NCBI RefSeq assembly: GCF_014651495.1
Contig: NZ_BMWZ01000009.1
Span: forward strand, 96,162-160,161
DNA: 64,000 bases
Direction of reading: 5' to 3'
From: Algibacter mikhailovii
Lineage (GTDB): Bacteria; Bacteroidota; Bacteroidia; Flavobacteriales; Flavobacteriaceae
Part shown: positions 1 to 8,978 of the stretch, piece by piece
How the letters are laid out: each line of letters begins with the position of its first letter
How positions within the stretch are numbered: the first letter of the stretch is position 1
Position numbers and translations under genes: made by a program
The notes under the pieces: model-generated
Told to the model about the DNA's origin: nothing
Seen by the model: the letters and a program-made list of their open reading frames with translations, nothing else
The model's database searches: none

Positions 1-1
1 C

Positions 2-427
2 GTCATGATAATTCGCGATTGGGATGGCGACAATGCGTACACAAATAAGGATATAAAAGTAAAAGATGCAACGGGCAAACTAAAAGGTCTGAGGGTTAAT
101 AATTCTATTAATATTCATTGGAGTGGTATTGGAGGCACAAACTTTTCAGCTGGATGCCAAGTTATTGCGGGCAAAAGTTATCTCGATCATAATAACAATC
201 TACAAGACTGCTCAAAATTCGCTTCGGTAAGTTACAGTGGGCTAACACAATCTAAGAAGAAAACTAAAGGTGCTTATAATGTGTTTACCGATTTGATTTT
301 ATGCTATGCACCTAAAAATGTGACCTCAATAAATTACACACTAGGGAGAGAGGAGTCCTTAGGCTTATCTGATAATTTTGGTGTAAGCTATGCTACTGAC
401 GTTTTAAAAAAGTTACAAATATCTTGA
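2..427 (+). CDS. C-terminal part of a protein with a His...Ser-x-Gly-Cys motif (5' end outside window)
   Basis: The frame is open to the left edge, so this is probably the last ~140 residues of a longer gene; the ATG at base 5 need not be the start. The visible part has NIHWSGIGG, followed about five residues later by FSAGCQVIAG. A His followed by S-x-G-C is the arrangement seen at the active site of L,D-transpeptidase-type (YkuD) cell-wall enzymes, so a peptidoglycan-linked role is possible. The match is only a short motif and I do not assign the family. The gene stops 22 bases before a lipoprotein gene on the same strand and heads a same-strand run reaching 4622. Function otherwise unknown. 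Confidence 0.55.
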   Translation, partial: VMIIRDWDGDNAYTNKDIKVKDATGKLKGLRVNNSINIHWSGIGGTNFSAGCQVIAGKSYLDHNNNLQDCSKFASVSYSGLTQSKKKTKGAYNVFTDLILCYAPKNVTSINYTLGREESLGLSDNFGVSYATDVLKKLQIS

Positions 428-449
428 ATTAAAAAACACAAACTATAAT

Positions 450-809
450 ATGATGAATCAGATAGGTAAAAAAATAGTATCAATGGTGTTGCTCATACTC
501 ATGACGTCTTGTGCTTCGTATTCCATAAGATTAAGGAGTATTAATGGCGCACCACAACCCGATCCGGTATCAAATAGAGGTGATTATTACCGCGGGATGC
601 AAGTGGTAGAAGTAGATACCGTTATCAAAATAGATGCAATGTCAAAAGATTTCACCTATCTCATAAAAACAAATGATCAATGTAAAACAGGGAAATTGCA
701 TTCAGTTGAATTCAAAAACACCTTCGGAGGCTCCATGCTTAGTACGATCACCTTTGGAAAAAAAAGAAAAATGAAAGTAAAATATGTTTGTATGAAACCA
801 ACCAACTAA
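450..809 (+). CDS. small Bor-like lipoprotein
   Basis: A 119-residue protein with a lipoprotein signal: charged start, hydrophobic stretch VSMVLLILM, then lipobox MTSC-AS, so Cys21 is the likely acylated residue. The C-terminal half has a Cys (DQCKTG), then VEFKNTFGG and TITFG, then KYVC. This spacing resembles the Bor/Iss serum-resistance lipoprotein family (Cys, E-x-x-x-x-F, ITLG, Cys near the end), and the two Cys may pair. The Bor similarity is by eye and moderate. The start could be the second Met (453). It lies between the partial upstream gene and a flavoprotein gene (4-base gap), so it is probably co-transcribed. Confidence 0.6.
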   Translation: MMNQIGKKIVSMVLLILMTSCASYSIRLRSINGAPQPDPVSNRGDYYRGMQVVEVDTVIKIDAMSKDFTYLIKTNDQCKTGKLHSVEFKNTFGGSMLSTITFGKKRKMKVKYVCMKPTN

Positions 810-813
810 ACTT

Positions 814-2421
814 ATGGCAACTACAAAAACACACGCATTACATACCTGGGACACCTTACATAACAACGGCCCATTTCCATTAAAAAAACTGTATATCACA
901 GAATTAGAAGGCGATGGAATTATTCCTAATAGAATTGATCGCTACAATGATGCGGCTCAAGAAATTCAAAGACTTATCAAAGAGACTCATGAAGCTAATC
1001 AAGGTTTTAGAGCTTATGGATCTGCCTGGTCAATGAATAATATTGCGCACCAAAAAGATAGAATGCATTACAATGGGTTTATGAATATGCACATACCAAT
1101 ACAAAATGAGCATCTTCATGCGAATTCAAATTATTTATCGTCGAATTTATTCTTGTTTGAATGCGGGACAACTATAAAAAGAGTTTCAGAAGTACTTTCT
1201 GCCCATGGTAAGTCTTTAAAAACATCTGGTGCTAGCAATGGACAAACCATTGCCGGTTGTATTTCTACCGGGGTACATGGTTCAGCCATAAATGTTGGAG
1301 CAATACAAGATTATGTTGTGGGTCTGAATATTATTACGGGGCCACTTCAAGATGACATTATTTATTTAGAACGGGAATCTGCACCCGCTTTAACTACCGC
1401 TTTTGCCAACAAAATAAGTAAGCGTGTTATAAGAGATGATAAACTTTTCAATGCGGCTTTAGTATCATTAGGTTCTTTTGGATTTATACATGGCGTGGTG
1501 ATTGAAGCGGAACCGCGATTCCTCCTCAAGCGCTATGTAAAAAAGATTAATAAAGAGACAGCAATGCAGCTCGCTGACACTTTAGATTTTAAAAATTCCA
1601 ATTTTAAAATCCCTGAAGAAACTGATACTGAAGGTAAGGGTCTTACTCCCTATCACTATAAAATATTTATAAACCCCTACAATACAGAGGATACTGATTG
1701 TGTTGTGGAATTGATGTATAAGAAACCTTATAGTCCCAATTATGACGATCCATTTCCAATTATAAAGCAGTCTTTATACCGTGATTTGATTCATTTGTTT
1801 ACAAAAATGGCCGAGCACTTGCCTAATAGCATACCTTGGTTGGTAAAAAAACTAAGAAAAACAATTTTACCAAAAGTTGATGAAGTACTTACCGGAACCT
1901 TACCTGAAATATTTTGGGATGCCCCTTACCAAGGGCCCGCATTTGCCTGTTCAGTTGGCATAAATCATACGGATTCCGGTAAGACTATTGATCTCCTTTC
2001 AGAGCTTACAAGAAATGAAGGTCCTATACCTGGCATTTTTGGAATGCGCTTTGTAAAACAATCAAATGCTACCCTAGCCTTTAGCAAGTTCCCGGTGACG
2101 TGCATGTTAGAAATAGACGGTGTCCTCTGGAAAAAAACAAGAAAAATTATGAGCCTTGAGGAATATTCACGCCGAATCATCGAGGTATTAAAACAGAACG
2201 ATATACCATTTACAATCCACTGGGGAAAAAATAGCGATTGGGCTTACCCTAATTTAGTTACCCATATGTATGGTGAAAAAAAAGTGAATGATTGGAAACA
2301 AGCTAGAAGCACTATACTCAGCGATGATATGGCTGAATTATTTGCGAATAAATTCATAAAAACTGTCGGGTTGTACAAAAAGGAACCTCATACTAATGAA
2401 GCAAATGATTTGCTAGTGTAG
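814..2421 (+). CDS. FAD-binding oxidoreductase, aldonolactone-oxidase-like
   Basis: A 535-residue flavoprotein. Residues ~30-235 form a PCMH-type FAD-binding domain: the stretch ECGTTIKRVSEVL is followed by SGASNGQTIAGCISTGVHG, the usual flavin-contacting segment of the FAD_binding_4 family, and by GSFGFIHGVVIEAEPRF. The C-terminal part contains TIHWGK, the His-Trp-Gly signature of the D-arabinono-1,4-lactone oxidase (ALO) domain. The predicted reaction is oxidation of a sugar lactone or related alcohol, with O2 or another acceptor taking the electrons. There is no signal peptide, so a cytoplasmic location is expected. The substrate cannot be told. It follows the Bor-like lipoprotein by 4 bases. 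Confidence 0.75.
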   Translation: MATTKTHALHTWDTLHNNGPFPLKKLYITELEGDGIIPNRIDRYNDAAQEIQRLIKETHEANQGFRAYGSAWSMNNIAHQKDRMHYNGFMNMHIPIQNEHLHANSNYLSSNLFLFECGTTIKRVSEVLSAHGKSLKTSGASNGQTIAGCISTGVHGSAINVGAIQDYVVGLNIITGPLQDDIIYLERESAPALTTAFANKISKRVIRDDKLFNAALVSLGSFGFIHGVVIEAEPRFLLKRYVKKINKETAMQLADTLDFKNSNFKIPEETDTEGKGLTPYHYKIFINPYNTEDTDCVVELMYKKPYSPNYDDPFPIIKQSLYRDLIHLFTKMAEHLPNSIPWLVKKLRKTILPKVDEVLTGTLPEIFWDAPYQGPAFACSVGINHTDSGKTIDLLSELTRNEGPIPGIFGMRFVKQSNATLAFSKFPVTCMLEIDGVLWKKTRKIMSLEEYSRRIIEVLKQNDIPFTIHWGKNSDWAYPNLVTHMYGEKKVNDWKQARSTILSDDMAELFANKFIKTVGLYKKEPHTNEANDLLV

Positions 2422-2474
2422 CCCAAAAATCAGCGTATGTATAATTGTATTTTAAAAATAAATTTTACACATCA

Positions 2475-3128
2475 ATGGAAGAAGATAAAAAACATAAAAC
2501 ACACTTTCCTTATAAAACCTTAATATGGGCCTTGTTTGCCTGTATTGCCCTCTTTCTGTTTAAATCAGAATTAAAGCAGCTGCTTACCAATGCAGAAAAG
2601 CTGAGTGTGTTTGGCGTTGAAATTAATGCCAGTAAAGAGAAAGTTACCCGTTTACAAGATTCAATTCAAAGTTTTGAAACGACTATTGCAAATCTATCAA
2701 ACCAGATTTCAGATCAACAGGGTAAAATAAATGATTTAGGAGAGCTAAAAACCAAGTTGCAAAAAGAACTAGAGGCCTGCCCAGAGGCTAAGCAGACATC
2801 GGTTCAATTTAACAAACAAGTAAGCCAAATATTGTCCGCAAACAAAGATTTACAGGTTAACTCAAACAAATTAAAGCAGACAAATATTTTGAGCTCGAAT
2901 ATGTTTTTGGTAAAACTCATCGTACCCTCAAAAATGGCAAAGGCGACTGTTTACATAGATGGTAAAAAAACGGCCCCTGTTAAACGGTCTGGCGTAGTAA
3001 TAGCAGTTAAAGTTCCTCAAAAAAGCAACAGTCATAATTTCGAAATTAGACAGGGCGATAAAACATGTAATACTGATAGATTGATAACTAAAGATAATAC
3101 AGAACTCCCAATGGCATGTGACTTTTGA
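2475..3128 (+). CDS. single-pass membrane protein with coiled coil
   Basis: A 217-residue protein from the ATG at 2475, chosen over an in-frame TTG at 2445 because the TTG leader adds only ten non-conserved-looking residues. After a basic N-terminus (MEEDKKHKTHF) there is one membrane helix (IWALFACIALFLF). It is followed by ~75 residues of heptad-like coiled coil rich in Q, S and K (RLQDSIQSFETTIANLSNQ onward). The C-terminal ~70 residues (MFLVKLIVPSKMAKATVYIDG onward) look like a small beta domain with two Cys (KTCN, MACDF). The family is not recognised. The layout suggests an anchored periplasmic protein. It is the third of a same-strand run of envelope genes. Confidence 0.6.
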   Translation: MEEDKKHKTHFPYKTLIWALFACIALFLFKSELKQLLTNAEKLSVFGVEINASKEKVTRLQDSIQSFETTIANLSNQISDQQGKINDLGELKTKLQKELEACPEAKQTSVQFNKQVSQILSANKDLQVNSNKLKQTNILSSNMFLVKLIVPSKMAKATVYIDGKKTAPVKRSGVVIAVKVPQKSNSHNFEIRQGDKTCNTDRLITKDNTELPMACDF

Positions 3129-3150
3129 TAAGCGCTAAAACTTTAACAAC

Positions 3151-4182
3151 ATGAAAAATAAGCAAACAATATATTTAAGTACCTCTATGAAATATATCTT
3201 ATTCATGATATGTGTGCTTTTTAGTTTTTCTAGCACAGTAGCTCAAAAAAACACAAAAACAAATATCTATGTTTGGGACTTTAAGTACAGTGATACTAAT
3301 ATTGAAGAATTTGCAGATAAATTAACAGATGATTTTGAAACCGAATTAATTAAACTTGATAATTACGCCGTTTTACAGCGCAGGAATCATAATTTAGTTT
3401 TAATACATCGGGATATGGAAAACAGCATATCGAATGTTACAAACTTATCCTCTGAAGCCTTAGACCAACTTAAAACGATACAAGCCGAGGTAGTCGTTTT
3501 TGGCGAATTGGAAAAAGATGAGGGAAGCGGTGTTTATGAAGTCACGGTATTTTTTCAGAATTTACAAAGTGGAAAAATCCCTAAAAAAGAAAGTGTAATA
3601 ATTCCTTTAGCCCTTATTAATAGTAATACGCATAGAAAGGCGTATATGAAGCAATTAATTGAAAAACTTCATGCCAAAGAAATACTTAAAGCAAAAAACG
3701 ATCAGTTCAGTTTCATTTCAAAAAAACTAGATACGTATTTAGTAAAGGTTAAAGATGTGCAAATTGCCTATCGCGATATTCTAGATAATGCCTTAAAAAG
3801 CGAGTCTTATTTTAAAGAACTTGAAAGCACCATAACATCTTACAATGCCATTTTTAATGATTTAAATGATAATGGGGAACGTTACCTTATCGATTTTGAA
3901 TCCGTTTGGGGTAAAACCTATGGTAGAGATCTAGAAAACATCTACCATGACATTATGGAAGATATTCATAAAAAGCATATCCTTAAATTAAATGATGTCA
4001 GAAAAAAAATATGGGATTATAGATCAAATCACAAAAACAAAAACATCCGTAAGCAACTAAAGCAAGAGATTATGTTGGACTCCAAAAATTCAACTTTAGG
4101 ATTAACGGCAGATATTGATAAAACTGAGGACCAAATAGAGACGTTGTACAACAATCTTAAAACAGATATGCGAACGGAATAA
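3151..4182 (+). CDS. secreted protein with CsgG/FlgO-like N-terminal domain
   Basis: A 343-residue protein with a signal peptide (hydrophobic stretch ending SSTVAQK); the start may be the second Met at 3187, which gives a more standard signal. Residues ~35-150 have the pattern of CsgG-like or FlgO-like periplasmic domains: a beta strand NIYVWDF, then FADKLTDDFETELIKLDNYAVLQRR, then AEVVVFGELEKDEGSGVYEVTVFF. These domains sit at the outer membrane and often occur in secretion or lipoprotein assembly systems. The remaining ~190 residues are helical and charged, with no family I recognise. It lies 22 bases after the coiled-coil gene and 26 bases before a small lipoprotein. Confidence 0.55.
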   Translation: MKNKQTIYLSTSMKYILFMICVLFSFSSTVAQKNTKTNIYVWDFKYSDTNIEEFADKLTDDFETELIKLDNYAVLQRRNHNLVLIHRDMENSISNVTNLSSEALDQLKTIQAEVVVFGELEKDEGSGVYEVTVFFQNLQSGKIPKKESVIIPLALINSNTHRKAYMKQLIEKLHAKEILKAKNDQFSFISKKLDTYLVKVKDVQIAYRDILDNALKSESYFKELESTITSYNAIFNDLNDNGERYLIDFESVWGKTYGRDLENIYHDIMEDIHKKHILKLNDVRKKIWDYRSNHKNKNIRKQLKQEIMLDSKNSTLGLTADIDKTEDQIETLYNNLKTDMRTE

Positions 4183-4208
4183 TATAATATTAACAAAAAC
4201 CTATAATT

Positions 4209-4622
4209 ATGAAAACACTCAATTTAATTAAAAGATACACTGCTGTAATGCTTTTTAGTATTATTGTGGCTTGCGGTGCTGAAACAGTAGTTGCTTTAGT
4301 TTTTATCCCTGCATTTGCCGCAGAATGGCCTGTTCAAGGTGTAGAAGGTTATAGTATAGACTTACAGCCCGATGATGCCAATAAAGGTGTACCATCTGGC
4401 GTTTTTGAAGGGAGAGAACTTAACCATCCAACAGACCCTAATAGACAAGATAATTTATTGGAAGGTTCTTTTAATGGTCTCAATATAGAATTCACTATAG
4501 ACAGACCTAACGGCAACATTCAATATAAAGGAAAAATGACGCCCGTTAGTGATGAGGATCATACCATTGTTAGAATAGATTTAAATTCCTCTGAAGGAAA
4601 ATTAGTATTAAGTCCAGATTAA
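4209..4622 (+). CDS. small putative lipoprotein
   Basis: A 137-residue protein with an N-terminal hydrophobic segment (AVMLFSIIVACGAE). The VACG stretch fits a lipobox with Cys22 as the lipidation site, although another hydrophobic run (VVALVFIPAFAA) follows directly, so a membrane helix or a signal peptidase I site is an alternative. The mature part is acidic and has repeated short strands (GVFEGRELN, GSFNGLNIEFTID), suggesting a small beta-sandwich. No family is recognised. It is the last gene of the left-hand same-strand run and is followed by a strong terminator hairpin at 4680-4710. Confidence 0.5.
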   Translation: MKTLNLIKRYTAVMLFSIIVACGAETVVALVFIPAFAAEWPVQGVEGYSIDLQPDDANKGVPSGVFEGRELNHPTDPNRQDNLLEGSFNGLNIEFTIDRPNGNIQYKGKMTPVSDEDHTIVRIDLNSSEGKLVLSPD

Positions 4623-4679
4623 GAGTGGATTAAATTCGACATAAGATTAATCTAATTGATTAAGTATTAGAATAAAAAA

Positions 4680-4710
4680 ACCTGACTTATTTTCTTCAAA
4701 TAAGTCAGGT
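4680..4710. terminator. bidirectional intrinsic terminator between convergent genes
   Basis: A perfect 13-bp inverted repeat (ACCTGACTTATTT / AAATAAGTCAGGT) with a 5-base loop. It is preceded by an A7 run and followed by TTATATACTTT, so it can act from both sides. It sits between the end of the plus-strand run (4622) and the end of the minus-strand SYLF gene (4737). Confidence 0.85.
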
Positions 4711-4736
4711 TATATACTTTAGTGTTTTTAAAACAA

Positions 4737-5255
4737 CTAGCGCATCGTTGTCTTAAATTTTTGTCCACCTACCGAGGCTTCATACATTAAACCACCCTTG
4801 GCATGAGTAAAAACCAATATCCCATCTCTGTAACCTACATCAAATGAAGCACCTGCCGTCACCGCTACGGCTGTAGCTTGAGCTGAAAACTCAAAGTTAT
4901 TGCCTGTGAATCGATCATAAGCCGCTTTATCTTGAAAAAATATGACTTCAGAATATGATTGGCCACCTGCCTGTAAGCCTATAGTTAACTGAGACATTTT
5001 GCAATCTCCAACAATGGCACCGCCCTTGTATATTGTTCCATTACCAGTTGCGCCTCCTACACCTAATCCTCCTTTACCAATTGAAGGAAATATGGCGTAA
5101 GCATAGGCACTTGTGAAATACTTATTAATCTTATTATTGGTTTCTTTTATCTCTTTTTTGGCTTCAGCCGATTTTGCTGAAACATCTTTTTGAGCATAAG
5201 AGTTCAAAGAAATTGCTAGTAAAAATAAAACGGTAATTGTAAATTTTGTTTTCAT
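4737..5255 (-). CDS. secreted SYLF-domain (YSC84-like) protein
   Basis: A 172-residue protein with a clear signal peptide (ITVLFLLAISLNSYAQ). The mature part has the SYLF/YSC84 pattern of a lipid-binding fold: SAYAYAIFPSIGKGGLGVGG, then GGAIVGDCKMSQLTIGLQAGG and YSEVIFFQDKAAYDRF, then ATAVAVTAGASFDVGY, ending in FTHAKGGLMYEASVGGQKF. The family is best known from lipid-binding eukaryotic proteins and small bacterial periplasmic ones; the bacterial role is unclear. Length fits the short bacterial form. It is transcribed alone towards the 4680-4710 terminator. Confidence 0.85.
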   Translation of the reverse strand: MKTKFTITVLFLLAISLNSYAQKDVSAKSAEAKKEIKETNNKINKYFTSAYAYAIFPSIGKGGLGVGGATGNGTIYKGGAIVGDCKMSQLTIGLQAGGQSYSEVIFFQDKAAYDRFTGNNFEFSAQATAVAVTAGASFDVGYRDGILVFTHAKGGLMYEASVGGQKFKTTMR

Positions 5256-5500
5256 TATATTCTTTTTAGTTAATAAATTGTTTTGTGCACTTACTTTCTG
5301 TAAGGTGTGAGATTTATACCACCCTCTATAATTACTAAAGGTATTAATTATTATTTTACCGAACCAAATTATAGCTTTATTAATCTAAATTTTTTTATTT
5401 TTTTTAAACTAAGTCCCAATAAATTACACACGCATTTTTGAAAATGCAAGCTCTAATTAACTAGAGTAAATACGCCATAGCGCCTACATTTTGCATATTT

Positions 5501-6601
5501 TTGTTTTTTATTAAAGTAACACCACTTTTTTTGAAACATCTATTCCTTTTATATTTTTTATTAATTCCAGTTTGGGCATTTTCCCAAAATGAAGAAACTG
5601 AAAAAGATAGTAGCCCTGCTTTAAATGCATATATTAAGGACTACAATAATCAATTAAATATTAGACTAGATGTTACCAATGAACAGATAAAATATTTCAT
5701 GCCTTATGAACAACAAAAAGCGAACATTAAAACGAACTTAAATGAAAGCTATGGCCTTGTTTTTAGTTATAGATTCCTTTCAGTCCGATTAGGCGTACGA
5801 CCAAAATTATCGCAAAACGAAATAAACAACAAAGGAGAAACAGATCGATTCCGCCTTAGAGTTAAATTATTATTTGACAAATGGACACATAGGCTGGAGT
5901 ATAATTATACCAGAGGTTTCTATATTGACAACAGCAATGATTTTGACTACATCATAGAAAATCCCGATTTTAAAATTCAATTCCCGCGTTTAACAACTAA
6001 CATTTTATCAGGTTCTTCACATTATAAATTCAATGATAATTATTCAGTAAAAGCCATTGAATCTAATACAGAAATTCAATTACAAAGCGCAGGCACGTTT
6101 ATGGCTGGTATAGATTATTCCTTCTATTTTGTTGAAGGAACTGATTACCTAAAATTAGAGAATGACGAGGTTCTCAATAGAGACAGTTACAGCGATTACT
6201 CAGGGTTTAGTCCTATTTTAAATGCTGCATATCATTATACATATGTGTTTGAACAATATTGGTATATCAATGCATATGCAAATCCTGGATTAGGTATTGA
6301 TTTCAGTACAAAAAAACAATTCACTAATGGCGATGCTATATACAGCAATAACACGTTGATTTATGCGGCTTTGAGAACTGGAATTTCGGCTGGATATAAT
6401 GGAAAAAAAATATATTTTGGAGGAGAATATAAATATGATATTAACAGCGAGAAGTTTGATAATACCGCTATTACACTCCAACCAATAAAGAATAATTTCC
6501 ACCTCTTTTTTGGCTATAGATTTAAGGCCCCAAGACAAGTACGTGAACCTGTTGAATACATAGAGACAAAGGTTCCAGTTTTAAAAACAGACAGTAAATA
6601 A
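5501..6601 (+). CDS. outer-membrane beta-barrel protein, DUF4421-like
   Basis: A 366-residue protein with a signal peptide (LFLLYFLLIPVWAFSQ) and alternating aromatic/polar strands typical of an outer-membrane barrel, for example RLRVKLLFDKWTHRLEYNY and IYFGGEYKYDINSE. The opening YIKDYNNQLNIRLDVTNEQ with a following GLVFSYRFLSVRLGVRP matches the look of DUF4421 proteins of Bacteroidota, which have no known function. There is no in-frame ATG before the signal peptide; TTG at 5501 gives the best start. It stands alone, convergent with the DUF481-like gene. Confidence 0.65.
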   Translation: MFFIKVTPLFLKHLFLLYFLLIPVWAFSQNEETEKDSSPALNAYIKDYNNQLNIRLDVTNEQIKYFMPYEQQKANIKTNLNESYGLVFSYRFLSVRLGVRPKLSQNEINNKGETDRFRLRVKLLFDKWTHRLEYNYTRGFYIDNSNDFDYIIENPDFKIQFPRLTTNILSGSSHYKFNDNYSVKAIESNTEIQLQSAGTFMAGIDYSFYFVEGTDYLKLENDEVLNRDSYSDYSGFSPILNAAYHYTYVFEQYWYINAYANPGLGIDFSTKKQFTNGDAIYSNNTLIYAALRTGISAGYNGKKIYFGGEYKYDINSEKFDNTAITLQPIKNNFHLFFGYRFKAPRQVREPVEYIETKVPVLKTDSK

Positions 6602-6668
6602 TAAAACGAGGTATTCCCTAGCTTAAAAACTTAAATTCGTTTTTACAATTAAACTATAGAACTAAGGA

Positions 6669-7688
6669 TTAGTTCCATTCCCAACCAAAGGATGTTGTAA
6701 ACACATAATCACTATCTGCGGCTCCTTCTACAGGCTGATTGTCATAGTTATATGAAAGTCCTAGTCTGATATAAAAATCGAGAGGTAAGTCATATTTCAT
6801 ATCATAGTTGAAATCAATTCTATATCGACCACTCTGGGAAAAACTAGGGTAAACTGCTGCGGCTGTTTGAATACTCAAATCTCCAATAGCATATTTATTA
6901 AATCCAAGGGCTACATACCCTTCCGTACTATTTCTATCTGGTGCATCACTCGAGAAATTCTCTTTGGTAAAGGCGATACCCGCATTTGCGGAGAAAAACA
7001 TACTATTGTTTCTAATAAAATAATAACCACCACCGGCTTGGTAAGTAGATCTTAAATCCAACAACTGTTCATCATTAGATAAGAACACAGCCTTGGCATT
7101 GGCAAACCAGTCATGAGGCAGGTAATAATCCCCACCAAGTTCGGCATCCATCCTGTTGATATCTGCAGCACCATCCTGTCTACTCAAAACGGTTTTATAT
7201 AAGCCTCTTGCTCGCCATTTATAGGCAAGATAAGACGCGCTTAAATTAGACGTTATTTGCTGAAAATCATTGGCTTTCGTAACCGTGATTCCTAAATCTA
7301 AATCAACAGTTAAGCGGGCTAAAAAATTCCCTCCAATAGGCTCAATAAAAACAATATCATCAAGTGAGACCTCCATTGGGGTTCCGTTATTATCAATAGA
7401 GACCACCTTGTCCTTACCATCTACACTACTAATTTTACTGGTGTAACGTTCTCCGTCACTTATAGAAATAATAAATTCTTGTTCACTCGTCAATCCTAAT
7501 ACCTCACCCCATTTAATTTTAAAATCAGAATCATCATAAGAGGTGCTAAACGTTAAAATGCTTCTGTCCATTTTTTCAAGAGACCCAATAATAACGTCAT
7601 TATTAGAAAGTTTTAAGGTGTCTTGCTGGGCAAAAACTGCTGTATGAACTAGGGAAGTAATAAAAATGAGGAGTAATACTTTTTTCAT
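6669..7688 (-). CDS. DUF481-type outer-membrane protein
   Basis: A 339-residue protein with a signal peptide (LLLIFITSLVHTAVFAQ). The N-terminal ~100 residues resemble a small SH3-like domain (DTLKLSNNDVIIGSLEKMD, then KIKWGEVLGL). The remaining ~230 residues are a barrel domain of the DUF481/YdiY type: SNLSASYLAYKWRARG, then GGDYYLPHDWFANAKA and YYFIRNNSMFFSANAG, with a terminal aromatic strand FGWEWN as in folded outer-membrane proteins. Function is unknown; DUF481 proteins are often salt- or stress-linked. It is a single gene; a perfect palindrome lies 53 bases upstream of its start. Confidence 0.75.
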   Translation of the reverse strand: MKKVLLLIFITSLVHTAVFAQQDTLKLSNNDVIIGSLEKMDRSILTFSTSYDDSDFKIKWGEVLGLTSEQEFIISISDGERYTSKISSVDGKDKVVSIDNNGTPMEVSLDDIVFIEPIGGNFLARLTVDLDLGITVTKANDFQQITSNLSASYLAYKWRARGLYKTVLSRQDGAADINRMDAELGGDYYLPHDWFANAKAVFLSNDEQLLDLRSTYQAGGGYYFIRNNSMFFSANAGIAFTKENFSSDAPDRNSTEGYVALGFNKYAIGDLSIQTAAAVYPSFSQSGRYRIDFNYDMKYDLPLDFYIRLGLSYNYDNQPVEGAADSDYVFTTSFGWEWN

Positions 7689-8002
7689 ATCTAATGGATT
7701 TTTAACAAATATAAAAAAACTTCCAATGTCTTTTTAATTGACTTACAAGTTTGTAAGTAAAAAAAACAATTATTATTTGGGGTATCTTAATTGAATGAAT
7801 TTACAAAATCTCAAAGGCGAACGCTCCAACAATCAGATATTTCAAAGGCTAAGTTTCATATTCACTCGACATAGTTATTAAGATCAAATTACAAACCATT
7901 ACTTTATAAAAGTCGGAGAAACAACAACGAGTCAAGAGGCTATACAAGCCTTAAAATAGTTCCCAATATTTTAGCGAACAGAAACATTGGTTTGCAAAAT
8001 AT
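7689..8002. other. intergenic, one perfect palindrome at 7741-7758
   Basis: No convincing gene is visible. The only structure is ACTTACAA-GT-TTGTAAGT at 7741-7758, an 8-bp perfect inverted repeat around GT. It lies upstream of the minus-strand DUF481-like gene and has no T-run in the right place for a terminator, so an operator is the better guess. Confidence 0.4.
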
Positions 8003-8899
8003 TTAGGAAGTTTTCAAATCAGTTACAAACTGAAGTATTTTAGGTAAAATAGGGTTTTTATTATTTTTGTTCCATACAGCAGAAAGCGTTGTTCTTTGTG
8101 GAATTCTATCTAAGTCAATAAATTTCACTTTAGAAGTACTATCTATTTGAAGTGAACTTGGTACAATGGATATGCCAAATCCCAGCTCAATTAATTTATA
8201 AATACTAGTTGCATGCACTGTTTTATGATAAACAATAGGTGTGAATCCAAAATAATCAAAGATTTGCATTATTTTTTGATGATAATTTGGACTGTATGAT
8301 GGATCGAACATTATAAAAGGTTCGTTTTTCAATTCCGATAAGTCTTTAAAATTACTTTTGTTCAGCGCATGATTTTGAGGTAAGACTAGTGAAAACGAAT
8401 CTTCGAGAATAGGACATAATACTAGATTTTTTGGAACCCGTTCTAAACGGACAAAACCAATATCAATGTCTTGATTTTGGAGACTATCTATTTGTTTTTG
8501 ATTATCCATTTCCTTTAAATTAAAATGAGTTTTAGGATATTCATTTCTAATTTGAATCAATAAATTTGGAATTATATTTTGCATGGCAGAGCCCACATAA
8601 CCAAAATTTAAATCACCTTCAATGCCTTCACCAATGCGCTTGGCATTAGCCAAGACTGCATAAAGGTTTTCAAGAGTTGCTTCGAGTTCTTTTTGTAAAT
8701 ATTCCCCGGCCTTTGTTAAACGCACATTTCTATTGTTGCGTTCAAGTAGAACAACGTCTAATTCAGCCTCCATTTGTTTTATTTGTCTGCTCAATCCCGG
8801 TTGTGAAATATAAAGTTTTTCAGCTGCTTTTCTAAAATGAAGTTCCTTAGCCACAGCTAAAAAATAGGATAAATGCCTTAATTCTATTTGATTACTCAT
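8003..8899 (-). CDS. LysR-family transcriptional regulator, divergent from hut operon
   Basis: About 298 residues from the ATG at 8899; an in-frame TTG at 8908 would add only MIT. Residues 1-60 form the LysR winged helix-turn-helix: LRHLSYFLAVAKELHFRKAA, then KLYISQPGLSRQIKQME. The remainder is the two-lobed periplasmic-binding-like effector domain (GDLNFGYVGSAMQNIIPNLL, then DIDIGFVRLERVP). It is divergently transcribed from hutH with ~80 bases between the starts, the usual LysR layout. It is therefore the likely regulator of histidine degradation, with histidine or urocanate as possible inducer (inferred). Length is normal for the family. Confidence 0.85.
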   Translation of the reverse strand: MSNQIELRHLSYFLAVAKELHFRKAAEKLYISQPGLSRQIKQMEAELDVVLLERNNRNVRLTKAGEYLQKELEATLENLYAVLANAKRIGEGIEGDLNFGYVGSAMQNIIPNLLIQIRNEYPKTHFNLKEMDNQKQIDSLQNQDIDIGFVRLERVPKNLVLCPILEDSFSLVLPQNHALNKSNFKDLSELKNEPFIMFDPSYSPNYHQKIMQIFDYFGFTPIVYHKTVHATSIYKLIELGFGISIVPSSLQIDSTSKVKFIDLDRIPQRTTLSAVWNKNNKNPILPKILQFVTDLKTS

Positions 8900-8926
8900 A
8901 GTTATCAATTGGTGTTACAAATAGTC

Positions 8927-8957
8927 TTGTTAAGCATCAAATATAAGTCTAATTTTG
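8927..8957 (+). promoter_or_regulatory. hut operon promoter (Bacteroidota type)
   Basis: TTG at 8927-8929, a 20-base spacer, then TAATTTTG at 8950-8957. This fits the Bacteroidota sigma-A consensus (TTG, about 20, TAnnTTTG). It would start RNA near 8964, just before the ATG at 8979, and rules out the TTG at 8955 as the hutH start. Confidence 0.65.
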
Positions 8958-8978
8958 AGAAAGCTTAATATTCGTTTT

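Noticed and set aside
8955..8978. TTG at 8955 as the hutH start
   Set aside because: It overlaps the TAATTTTG promoter box, and the ATG at 8979 places the MIO triad at the standard residue numbers.
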